From an uncultured Lachnospiraceae bacterium (GTDB lineage Bacteria; Bacillota; Clostridia; Lachnospirales; Lachnospiraceae): a stretch of 15,496 nucleotides of DNA. The notes beneath the pieces were generated by a model. It had not been told where the DNA came from. It did no database searches and saw nothing but the letters and a program-made list of their open reading frames with translations. The position numbers were made by a program, and so were the translations under genes. The DNA is taken from the NCBI GenBank assembly GCA_900554925.1, contig USJG01000042.1, positions 1 through 15,496 of the forward strand, read 5' to 3'. Each line of letters opens with the position of its first letter. Within the stretch, counting starts at the first letter, position 1. This document shows, in pieces, positions 7,311 through 14,282 of this stretch.

Positions 7311-7344
7311 AGCATAGCCCCTTTGGGAAAGATTTTTGCAACTT

Positions 7345-7372
7345 AATACATTTTTCCGTCCTGAAATGTATT
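7345..7372. promoter_or_regulatory. Dyad operator candidate between the ATPase and recombinase genes
   Basis: AATACATTT (7345-7353) and AAATGTATT (7364-7372) form a perfect 9-bp inverted repeat. It overlaps the -10 box and start of the ATPase promoter and touches the -35 box of the candidate recombinase promoter. A bound repressor could control both. No repressor gene of classical type is visible in the element. Confidence 0.5.
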
Positions 7373-7398
7373 GTATCATTTTCCGAGTGAAAATACAA
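7370..7398 (-). promoter_or_regulatory. Promoter of the ATPase gene
   Basis: On the minus strand, TTGTAT (7398-7393) and TACAAT (7375-7370) are 17 nt apart. The predicted start near 7363 gives a leader of about 53 nt to the ATG at 7310. Confidence 0.65.
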
Positions 7399-7400
7399 GT
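7372..7400 (+). promoter_or_regulatory. Candidate promoter of the recombinase gene, overlapping the ATPase promoter
   Basis: On the plus strand, TTGTAT (7372-7377) and TACAAG (7395-7400) are 17 nt apart. The boxes lie almost exactly on top of those of the opposite-strand promoter because the segment is itself a dyad (TTGTAT ... ATACAA). The -10 is weak, so this is less sure than the minus-strand promoter. Confidence 0.4.
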
Positions 7401-7454
7401 GCCGGGCATTTTTATGTCTAAAGATAAGTAAGATGTACAGGAGGATAATGCTCT

Positions 7455-8843
7455 ATGAAGAAAATCCGATGTGCACTTTATGATCGTGTAAGTACTGATC
7501 TGCAGGTTCGTGATGGTCTTTCCCTGGATGCCCAGCGGGAAGCTTTAACCAGCTATGCCAGGGCTCACGAATATGAAATTGTGGGCTACTACTCCGACGA
7601 AGGAATCACAGCCAGAAAAAAAATGCAGAACCGTAAGGAGTTATTGCGTCTCTTAGAGGATGTAAAGGCCGACAAAATAGATCTGATTCTGGTAACCAAA
7701 CTAGACCGCTGGTTCCGCAACATTAAAGACTATCATAATACCCAGGCTATCCTGGAAAAACATCATTGTAACTGGAAAACTATATTTGAAGAGTATGACA
7801 CTTCTACTGCCAATGGCCGATTTGCAATCAATATCATGCTTTCCGTCAACGAAAATGAATGCGACCGCGACTCTGACCGTATAAAGGAAGTCTTTGCCTA
7901 TAAGCGCCGGAATGGCGAAATCCTCTCCGGCGCTCATGTAAGCTATGGATACAGGGTTGAAAATAAGAAATTTGTGAAAGACGAAAAAACAAGCCCTATT
8001 GTAGATGATTTTTTTGAGCACTTTTTTACCTTTTATTCCAAAAGAAAAACCGTTAACTACATTATGGAAAAATACGGTGATTTAGCCCCCGCTGAAACTA
8101 CCCTTATGTATATGTTCAAAAATCCTGTGTACTATGGCCATGCCTATGATAAAGATAATTTTTGCGAGGGATATATCACAAAAGAACAGTTTCTTAAGAT
8201 AAAGGAAATAGGAAACCTCAAGGTATATTCCGGCAGCAATGAGCCTTATATTTTCTCCGGGTTAATCAAATGCCCATTTTGCGGCCATAATTTTGCCGGC
8301 TATCAGCATAAGACCAAAAAAGCAAATGGCAAAGTTTATGTCAGTCCTGTGTATCATTGCAAACAAAAGCAGCGTTCAAGGCTGCTGTGCACTGGTGGTA
8401 TTGACATTTATGAAACTACTGTTGAAAAATACTTACTGGCCAATGTAGAAAATAAAATTAAGGAGTTATTAGATTTACAGATGGAGTTTCGCTTAAAGCT
8501 GCTGAAAGATACCGGAAGTGATCCCCAGGCGGAGATAAATAAATTAAAATCAGAGTTAAGCCGGCTTAATATGCTTTTTCAGAAAGGCAGGATCACGGAA
8601 GAATATTATGACGCCCAGTATGGTCAGCTGGCAGATAAGCTCAGCATGTGCAAGAGCACTTTAGATACCGCTTCCGGGTGCACTGCAAAGCCCATTATAA
8701 ACGCTTTCAGCGGCAACTGGAAAGAAGCATATTTGCAGCTTGATAAAGAGCACAAGCAAGCCTTCTGGCACGATAAAATAGAGTCTATACAGGTAAATCC
8801 GGATACACACAAATTATGCGGTTTTAATTTTTTACATAGGTAG
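7455..8843 (+). CDS. Large serine recombinase (site-specific integrase/excisionase)
   Basis: A 462-residue enzyme, in the size range of the compact phage serine integrases. The resolvase domain covers about 1-150: YDRVSTDLQ with the nucleophile Ser13 and Arg11, SLDAQ (23-27), and TKLDRWFRN with Arg85 and Arg88. The recombinase DNA-binding domain covers about 155-260. A zinc ribbon follows with Cys273, Cys276, Cys302 and Cys312. A coiled coil at about 355-405 is the region that governs integration versus excision in this class. AGGAGG lies 10 nt before the ATG at 7455. The gene ends about 20 bp from the right junction, and its stop codon overlaps the right arm motif TACCTAT. All catalytic residues I can check are present, so it looks active. 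It is the enzyme that would have inserted the element at the ACTAC core. Confidence 0.93.
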   Translation: MKKIRCALYDRVSTDLQVRDGLSLDAQREALTSYARAHEYEIVGYYSDEGITARKKMQNRKELLRLLEDVKADKIDLILVTKLDRWFRNIKDYHNTQAILEKHHCNWKTIFEEYDTSTANGRFAINIMLSVNENECDRDSDRIKEVFAYKRRNGEILSGAHVSYGYRVENKKFVKDEKTSPIVDDFFEHFFTFYSKRKTVNYIMEKYGDLAPAETTLMYMFKNPVYYGHAYDKDNFCEGYITKEQFLKIKEIGNLKVYSGSNEPYIFSGLIKCPFCGHNFAGYQHKTKKANGKVYVSPVYHCKQKQRSRLLCTGGIDIYETTVEKYLLANVENKIKELLDLQMEFRLKLLKDTGSDPQAEINKLKSELSRLNMLFQKGRITEEYYDAQYGQLADKLSMCKSTLDTASGCTAKPIINAFSGNWKEAYLQLDKEHKQAFWHDKIESIQVNPDTHKLCGFNFLHR

Positions 8844-8852
8844 GTCTGCTAA

Positions 8853-9374
8853 TTATATATCTACTACCACATATTCAGGGATAACTACCCGGCTTAAAAC
8901 AATTTCGCCGCTTTCATCCAAAGGCTTTATCTCAGCTTCAGGGATTTTAGGCGGATATATTCCAAACAAGGTGTGATCCGGTATCACGATCACTTCCTCC
9001 GGCTGGGTGGCAATTTCGACGGGATTCATCCGAATAGGCTGCACCGCTGTAACCTCCGGCAGCAGCTCCGTCCCGGAAACCATGACGGTCTCATATCCGG
9101 GAGCCTCCACCTGTATGTTGTATTCCGAATAAGGCATTTGCTCTACCGGTTCCAGACTGTACTCAAGGGGTGGAGTAGGAAGATCGATGGTCTCGCTCTG
9201 CCCCGAAGAATCTGTGGTTAATCTTTCTATTGCCACGTCCGGTGCACCTGTATAGGAAATGGTTATCCTTGCGTCCTGTATGGGTATCAGGCCCAGAGAT
9301 GAAGTTACATTGATCTTCAGCTTTCCTGTATCAGCAGCCTCTGTCTGAGCACTGTGCAAATGATTATCAGGCAT
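8853..9374 (-). pseudogene. N-terminal fragment of the SpoIID/LytB-like cell-wall gene
   Basis: The start at 9374 (MPDNHLHSAQTEAADTGKLK) has AGAGG close upstream; the longer frame to 9476 would cross the hairpin and has no ribosome binding site. Residues 1-171 are host sequence: a carboxypeptidase-regulatory-like beta domain (GKLKINVTSSLG, then ITISYTG, and later YNIQVEAPGYETV), a linker, and IPEYVVV. The last two residues (DI) and the TAA come from the element. Translation continues in frame into the fragment at 2413-2607 once the element is removed, giving 233 residues before a stop. No signal peptide is seen, which fits this family as I recall it. The split product lacks the SpoIID-like domain and is probably inactive. 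Confidence 0.85.
8863..8867. other. attR core (right element junction)
   Basis: The element half-site lies to the left (AATTATATATCT) and the host half-site to the right (CACATATTCAGG). The core ACTAC matches 2603-2607. The inverted arm motif ATAGGTA lies at 8836-8842. A central dinucleotide within the core is expected for serine integrases but cannot be picked out from one copy. Confidence 0.8.
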
Positions 9375-9377
9375 AAA

Positions 9378-9421
9378 AATACCTCTGCATATATACTTAT
9401 CATATAATATGCAGAGGTATT
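9378..9421 (-). terminator. Terminator-like hairpin behind htpG that contains the next gene's ribosome binding site
   Basis: A perfect 15-bp inverted repeat (9407-9421 and 9378-9392, 14-nt loop). On the minus strand it is followed directly by a T run (TATTTTTATG). It fits an intrinsic terminator for htpG, though the stem is only moderately GC-rich. The 3' arm contains GCAGAGG, the ribosome binding site of the cell-wall gene, whose ATG is 3 nt after the arm. A TATGAT box on the minus strand lies in the loop (9404-9399), but no good -35 is seen. Confidence 0.6.
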
Positions 9422-9480
9422 CAAACCGTTCATAGTACACACCCTGCCGCCATTTTCTATCTGACGGGGCAGCCATTTTC

Positions 9481-11571
9481 CTATTTGGTGAGCAGCATCA
9501 TAATATCGTTGCTTCTTAATACAAATTTGCTCATTGCCTCCGGCTCAAGGGGCGCATGCTGCAAAAGTGCAAGATCATAAAGCTGTTCGCAGATCATATT
9601 TACATGATCACTTTCCGTATTCTCCATAATGTACTGTACCAGGGGATGGTTGGCATTTAAGATCAGCGTTTCTCCTTCTTTGCCAAAATCACCCATATCC
9701 ATGCCCGGCATGGAATACATCTTCATCATGTCCTGCATTCTTCTGCTTTCCTCAGAAAGGGTAATCATGGAGGAAATCTTTTTATTTTTCAGTTTTTCAA
9801 CCTTAATGGTAATCTTATCCTTCTTAAGAGCCTTCTTCATTACCTTTCCAATTGCTTCTGCGGCTTCTTCCAGTTCCTTTTCGGTTTTCTTGCTGGTCTT
9901 AGCCTTAAAGGTATCGGTAAGGTCGGCATCGATCCTCTGGAACTTAATTCCTTCGTTCTTAGCCTCCAATTGGGAAATGAAAGGCTGGTCAATATTATGT
10001 GTCAGGATGACAGCATCCATTTTAGCAGCCTTAAACATGCTGATATACTGGCTTTGCTGTTTTTCATCGGTTACATAATAAATAACCTTTTCCTTCTTTT
10101 CCTCTTCCTCGTCTGCTATTTCCGTATCCTCTTCCTGCGTGGTTACCACATTGCCCTCTGCGTCTACCACTTCCGGCTTGTTTTCAGCATCTGTTTTGCC
10201 ATCCTTCTCCTGCTGCTCATCAGAAATCTCATCAGGATCTGTCTTATTGACCTCCAGACATTCAGGAAGGGTCAGATACTTGCCCTCCAGATTTTTGAAC
10301 AGAATATAGTCTGTCATCTTTTCGCAGAACTTATCATCCTTAAGGCATCCAAATTTGATAAAGGGGCTGATATCATCCCAGTACTTCTCGTACTCTTCCT
10401 TTTCCGTCTTGCACATGCCGGAAAGCTTATCTGCCACTTTCTTGGTAATATAATCGGAAATCTTCTTGACAAATCCGTCATTTTGCAGGGCACTTCTTGA
10501 TACGTTAAGAGGCAGATCAGGACAATCAATTACACCCTTTAAGAGCATCAGAAACTCAGGAATTACTTCTTTAATATTGTCTGCAATGAACACCTGATTG
10601 TTGTACAGTTTAATTACGCCCTCAATGGATTCATATTCCATATTGATCTTAGGGAAATACAGGATACCTTTTAAATTAAAAGGATAATCCATATTTAAAT
10701 GGATCCAGAATAAAGGCTCCTTGTAATCCTGGAAAACCTTCCGGTAAAATTCCAGATATTCTTCCCTGGTACATTCATTGGGATGCTTCATCCACAGAGG
10801 ATGGGTTTCATTTAAAAGCTCAGGACGCTTAAGAATCTTATATCTTAATTTGTCCTCTTCCTTCTCCGGCTTTATCTCTTCAACTACCGTATCACTCTCC
10901 AGCTTTTCCTCCGCATCAATGGTCTGGGTATCTTTGGTATTTTCCTTGGAAAGATAAATTTCAGTAGGCATAAAGGAACAGTATTTTTTAATCACTTCTC
11001 TTGCCTTGTACTCATTGCAAAATTCCAGTACGTCCTCATTTACAAAAAGAGTAATGGTAGTACCAACTTCTGCCTTATCTCCTTCCTTCATGTCAAATTC
11101 CGTACCGCCATCGCACTCCCAGTGTACCGGCTTTGCGCCCTCCTGCCATGAAAGGGAATCTATATGAACCTCATCCGCCACCATGAACGCGGAATAAAAG
11201 CCCAGTCCGAAGTGGCCGATAATCTGGTCTTCATTGGTCTTATCCTTATACTTTTCAATAAAATCCGTTGCTCCGGAAAAAGCGATCTGATTGATGTACT
11301 CTTCTACCTCATCTGCGGTCATACCAATACCGTTATCAATAAATTTAAGGGTTTTCTCTTCCGGGTTCACCAAGACCTGTATCTTGCCCTTATAGCCTTC
11401 CGGCAAGGGGTATTCTCCCATCATATCCAGCTTTTTCAGCTTCGTTATGGCGTCACAGCCATTGGAGATCAGTTCCCTGAAAAAGATGTCATGGTCTGAA
11501 TACAGCCATTTTTTAATGATCGGGAATATGTTTTCACTGTTAATAGATAAGCTTCCGTGTTTTTCTGCCAC
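9481..11571 (-). CDS. htpG: Hsp90-family molecular chaperone HtpG
   Basis: A 696-residue cytosolic ATP-dependent chaperone. GTG start at 11571 with AAGGAG 9 nt upstream. N-terminal GHKL ATPase: ELISNGCDA (Glu33 for catalysis, Asn37 for magnesium), DNGIGM (79-84) and the lid GHFGLGFYSAFM (119-130). Middle domain with PLNVSRSALQND (355-366), whose Arg359 corresponds to the gamma-phosphate contact. C-terminal dimerisation domain from about 560. It is longer than the E. coli protein (624) mainly because of two charged insertions: about 211-242, and a strongly acidic one at about 443-497 (TQEEDTEIADEEEEKKEK). The gene has its own promoter and a perfect CIRCE operator, so HrcA control and heat induction are expected. 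The antisense frames within it are shadows. Confidence 0.97.
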   Translation of the reverse strand: MAEKHGSLSINSENIFPIIKKWLYSDHDIFFRELISNGCDAITKLKKLDMMGEYPLPEGYKGKIQVLVNPEEKTLKFIDNGIGMTADEVEEYINQIAFSGATDFIEKYKDKTNEDQIIGHFGLGFYSAFMVADEVHIDSLSWQEGAKPVHWECDGGTEFDMKEGDKAEVGTTITLFVNEDVLEFCNEYKAREVIKKYCSFMPTEIYLSKENTKDTQTIDAEEKLESDTVVEEIKPEKEEDKLRYKILKRPELLNETHPLWMKHPNECTREEYLEFYRKVFQDYKEPLFWIHLNMDYPFNLKGILYFPKINMEYESIEGVIKLYNNQVFIADNIKEVIPEFLMLLKGVIDCPDLPLNVSRSALQNDGFVKKISDYITKKVADKLSGMCKTEKEEYEKYWDDISPFIKFGCLKDDKFCEKMTDYILFKNLEGKYLTLPECLEVNKTDPDEISDEQQEKDGKTDAENKPEVVDAEGNVVTTQEEDTEIADEEEEKKEKVIYYVTDEKQQSQYISMFKAAKMDAVILTHNIDQPFISQLEAKNEGIKFQRIDADLTDTFKAKTSKKTEKELEEAAEAIGKVMKKALKKDKITIKVEKLKNKKISSMITLSEESRRMQDMMKMYSMPGMDMGDFGKEGETLILNANHPLVQYIMENTESDHVNMICEQLYDLALLQHAPLEPEAMSKFVLRSNDIMMLLTK

Positions 11572-11609
11572 GATAAATCACTCCTTTTTCTTTCCTCAAT
11601 ATCCGTTAT

Positions 11610-11634
11610 ACACATCCTTTAGCATAGGATGTGT
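11610..11634 (-). promoter_or_regulatory. htpG: Hairpin in the htpG leader
   Basis: ACACATCC (11610-11617) and GGATGTGT (11627-11634) form a perfect 8-bp stem with a 9-nt loop, about 10 nt after the predicted transcription start and well before the ribosome binding site. It may stabilise the 5' end of the mRNA. It is not followed by a T run in the direction of htpG. Confidence 0.45.
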
Positions 11635-11651
11635 TTCTTATACTAGAATCA

Positions 11652-11680
11652 AGTGTAATTCCCTTTTTTTTAAAAGTCAA
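11652..11680 (-). promoter_or_regulatory. htpG: htpG promoter
   Basis: On the minus strand, TTGACT (11680-11675) and TACACT (11657-11652) are 17 nt apart, a sigma-A-type promoter. The start point near 11645 gives a leader of about 74 nt. The operator lies 7 bp upstream of the -35 box. Confidence 0.75.
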
Positions 11681-11687
11681 GACAAAA

Positions 11688-11714
11688 TTAGCACTCGTTC
11701 AAAATGAGTGCTAA
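11688..11714. promoter_or_regulatory. CIRCE operator (HrcA binding site)
   Basis: TTAGCACTC-N9-GAGTGCTAA, a perfect match to the CIRCE consensus with the canonical 9-nt spacer. HrcA repressor bound here should block the htpG promoter immediately downstream on the minus strand. It is the only CIRCE in the window. Confidence 0.97.
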
Positions 11715-11767
11715 TAATTCCTCGCAACCCCAGTATTTTCGGGATTTTTATAATTCTAAAATTTTTA

Positions 11768-12823
11768 TTAACTGAAATATTGATTGTAAATATCAAAGAA
11801 ATCCCGGGTCTTTACCTGCTCGTTTTGGATAAGGGCAACGCTCTCCCAAAGTTCCTCGTTCAAGGTTCTTGTAAGGGTAGATACAAAGGCATCGTACTCC
11901 TGTCCAAACACCTCTTCTCTTCTCTTTTCCACGATTTTGATTTTGTTGGCATCCGTTTCCTCTCTGTTAAAGGTGCTGATGCATTTTAAAATGTGATAAC
12001 CGTATTCCGACTCGATGATTCCGCTGATCTCCTCTGTCTCCAGATCAAAGGCAATATCCTCAAATTCCTTATTCATCTCACCCTTGCCGAAGGACCATGT
12101 GGTTTTTTCGCCTTCGCTGTAGGTAAGCGCCAGCTCTTCAAAATCACTGCCCTCTTCCCTGGCAAGGGCAAGCACCTCCTCCGCCCGCCTTCTTGCCTCT
12201 TTTCTGGCATCATCTGAATAATCTATTTTCTTTCCCGTGCCATCTAATGCGTAGGTTTTGATCAGAATATGCTGTACGGTAATGGTTCTGGCCTCATCAT
12301 CACTGATCTCAGGATTAATATCCTTGATAATATCTTCATATACCTTATTTGCCAGTGCAAATTCTGCATACAGATTCTCAATGGTCTCCCTGGTAACCTG
12401 CATACTTGCAATCTCTGTCTCATTTAAGGAACCATAATACGAAGAAGCCGCCTGCCGCACCTTTTCCATTTCTGCATCCTCCAGAGAGACTCCATGCTGT
12501 TTTGCCAGAAGGTTCATGGTCTTGATCTGTGCCAGCTGTGCCAGTACTGTCTCTTTCACGCTCTCTTCCAGCGTTACGCCATTTAAATCTGTTTCCCAGA
12601 TTTCTTTTCCATATACGCTTTCATACTGATCCTGGGCATTGGTCAGATACACCATCACCTCAGGCAGGGTACAGGACATGGTTTCAATGCGAAATATCTC
12701 GTTCTTTTTAAAACCTGTGGTAAGCACAACCTTGGTGTCCGTATTTTCCTTTCCGCATCCGGCAGCCTGAAAGACCATCAACAGGCACAAAACAGATACG
12801 ATCAGCTTTTTTATGATCTTCAT
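11768..12823 (-). CDS. prsA: PrsA-like foldase lipoprotein, PpiC-type peptidyl-prolyl isomerase
   Basis: A 351-residue lipoprotein. The signal peptide (KKLIVSVLCLLMVFQAAG) ends at Cys23 in an AAGC lipobox, so it is anchored outside the membrane, where it assists folding of exported proteins. The SurA/PrsA-like N-terminal helices cover about 55-175. A parvulin (PpiC) domain covers about 180-282: VQHILIKT, then DFEELALTYSEG, FGKGEMNKEFEDIAFDL and SEYGYHILK. A C-terminal helical tail follows. The start overlaps the upstream oxidoreductase stop as ATGA, so translation is coupled. The symbol is given by family resemblance; several paralogues are common in these bacteria. Confidence 0.85.
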   Translation of the reverse strand: MKIIKKLIVSVLCLLMVFQAAGCGKENTDTKVVLTTGFKKNEIFRIETMSCTLPEVMVYLTNAQDQYESVYGKEIWETDLNGVTLEESVKETVLAQLAQIKTMNLLAKQHGVSLEDAEMEKVRQAASSYYGSLNETEIASMQVTRETIENLYAEFALANKVYEDIIKDINPEISDDEARTITVQHILIKTYALDGTGKKIDYSDDARKEARRRAEEVLALAREEGSDFEELALTYSEGEKTTWSFGKGEMNKEFEDIAFDLETEEISGIIESEYGYHILKCISTFNREETDANKIKIVEKRREEVFGQEYDAFVSTLTRTLNEELWESVALIQNEQVKTRDFFDIYNQYFS

Positions 12824-14223
12824 TCTTCCAATTTCCTTAATATGCTTCTGGCCACACTGATTCCATTTGCAGATGCCTGCTGAAGTCCTCTGGTTACGCC
12901 TGCACCGTCACCGATTGCCCGAAGCCCCTTAACACTGGTTTCAAAATCTCTGTTAACAATAACTCTGTTTGAATAAAATTTCACTTCCACCCCATAAAGC
13001 AGGGTTTCCTCCGCTGCAATACCGGGAGTAATTTTGTCCAGGGCAACCAGCATTTCCTCAATATCCACCATGATCCTGTGAGGGAATACCAAAGAAAGGT
13101 CCCCGGGAACCGCATCCTTTAAGGTAGGAATCAGATTATTCCTGCAAAGACGCTCCTCCGTAGTTCTTCTTCCTCTCCTGAAATCCCCAAAGGTCTGCAC
13201 CATAATTTTGCCGCCGCAGAGCATATTGGAAAGCTGCGCAATATGCTTGCCATATTCAATAGGCGTTTTGAAAGGCTTTGTAAAATTTTTGCTCACAAGA
13301 ATTGCAAAATTAGTATTGTTGGTCTTAAATTCCCTTGATTTATAGGCGTGTCCATTTACTACTGCCAGACCGCCCTCATAATATTCTGTGGCTACCTCTC
13401 CCGATGGATTGGTACAGAAGGTTCTGACTTTATCGTCAAAGGTAGGAGTATGGTAAATCAGCTTTGCTTCATAGAGGTTTTCGTTAAGGAACTGCATTAC
13501 CTCGTCGCGGACTTCCACCCTGACACCGATGTCCACTGTTCCCGGTGTGGTTTCAATGCCGATTTCTTCGCACTTATCTTTAAACCAGTCAGCGCCCTCG
13601 CGTCCCACCGCTGATACGATCTCGCCTGCATAAAAACACTCGCCCTTATCTGTTTTTATTCCTATGGCTTTCCCTTCCTCCACAAGAATATCTTCTACCA
13701 TGGTATTAAACAAAAGCTCTGCTCCCTTTTTCTCCAGATGGTGCTGCAGCTTTTCGTATATCTTATAGCCTTCCTCTGTTCCCAGATGGCGGATGGGACA
13801 CTCAACCAGCTTTAAGTTTGCATTGATGGCCTTTTTTCTTATCCTGCGGATCTCCTCCTGCTTGTCTATTCCATAAACGTTGGTATCAGCGCCAAATTTC
13901 AGATAAATACTGTCAGATTCCCTGATCAGCTTTTCCGTTTCATCATATCCTAAAATAGAGGGCAGATTTCCGCCCACATCGGGAGAAAGGGAAAGCTTTC
14001 CGTCAGAAAACGCCCCTGCCCCTGCAAATCCGGTGGTGATGGAACAGGGCTTGCAGCCTACGCACTGTTTGGTAATGCGCTTAGGACATTGTCTTTGCTC
14101 AATGGAGCGTCCCTTTTCCACGATCAGAATTTTCATGTCTTTTTTTTGATCTAACAGTTCATATGCACAGAAGATTCCTCCCGGTCCGGCTCCTATAATA
14201 ATAACGTCAAAATGTTTTTCCAT
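12820..14223 (-). CDS. NAD(P)/FAD-dependent oxidoreductase (COG2509-like)
   Basis: A 467-residue flavoprotein. The N-terminal Rossmann motif is IIIGAGPGG (Gly11, Gly13, Gly16), with the acidic residue ending the second strand at Glu36 (LIVEKG). The C-terminal FAD-contacting segment is GLRAIGDGAGVTRGLQQASA. A cysteine cluster, Cys46-x7-Cys54-x2-Cys57-x2-Cys60, precedes the GAGAFSDGKLSLS motif. I recall this pattern as conserved in the uncharacterised dehydrogenase family COG2509. It could bind metal or an iron-sulphur centre, but this is unproven. GGAGG lies about 6 nt before the ATG. It is preceded by sbcC at 59 nt and overlaps prsA, so it looks like one operon with mixed functions. The substrate is unknown. 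Confidence 0.88.
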   Translation of the reverse strand: MEKHFDVIIIGAGPGGIFCAYELLDQKKDMKILIVEKGRSIEQRQCPKRITKQCVGCKPCSITTGFAGAGAFSDGKLSLSPDVGGNLPSILGYDETEKLIRESDSIYLKFGADTNVYGIDKQEEIRRIRKKAINANLKLVECPIRHLGTEEGYKIYEKLQHHLEKKGAELLFNTMVEDILVEEGKAIGIKTDKGECFYAGEIVSAVGREGADWFKDKCEEIGIETTPGTVDIGVRVEVRDEVMQFLNENLYEAKLIYHTPTFDDKVRTFCTNPSGEVATEYYEGGLAVVNGHAYKSREFKTNNTNFAILVSKNFTKPFKTPIEYGKHIAQLSNMLCGGKIMVQTFGDFRRGRRTTEERLCRNNLIPTLKDAVPGDLSLVFPHRIMVDIEEMLVALDKITPGIAAEETLLYGVEVKFYSNRVIVNRDFETSVKGLRAIGDGAGVTRGLQQASANGISVARSILRKLEE

Positions 14224-14282
14224 AAAATACCTCCAAAATCCTGTATCATCAATTTCCTTATGTGTCTTTTATTGTCCATAAA

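Larger units (their letters stand above)
2603..8867 (+). mobile_element. 6.26-kb integrative element with large serine recombinase, inserted in a cell-wall gene
   Basis: The boundaries are deduced from the split host gene. Removing 6260 bp between the two ACTAC cores (2603-2607 and 8863-8867) joins the coding strand as GTGGTAGTCCATGAC, that is VVV then HDG in one frame. The recombinase gene ends about 20 bp inside the right core, the usual place for an integrase. Contents: sigma factor, broken anti-sigma-like gene, lipoprotein, 44-codon gene, AAA/DUF4143 ATPase, recombinase. I see no relaxase, coupling protein, replication gene or known resistance gene. The element therefore looks non-conjugative and would depend on natural transfer or helper elements. 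Confidence 0.88.

Noticed and set aside
2603..8867. Conjugative or replicative functions in the element
   Set aside because: No relaxase, coupling ATPase, type IV secretion or replication protein is present; the only ATPase is the AAA_14/DUF4143 type.
9629..10500. Long plus-strand frames opposite htpG
   Set aside because: They are antisense shadows of a highly conserved gene, Phe/Leu/Ile-rich as expected from complementing Lys/Glu codons, and lack ribosome binding sites.
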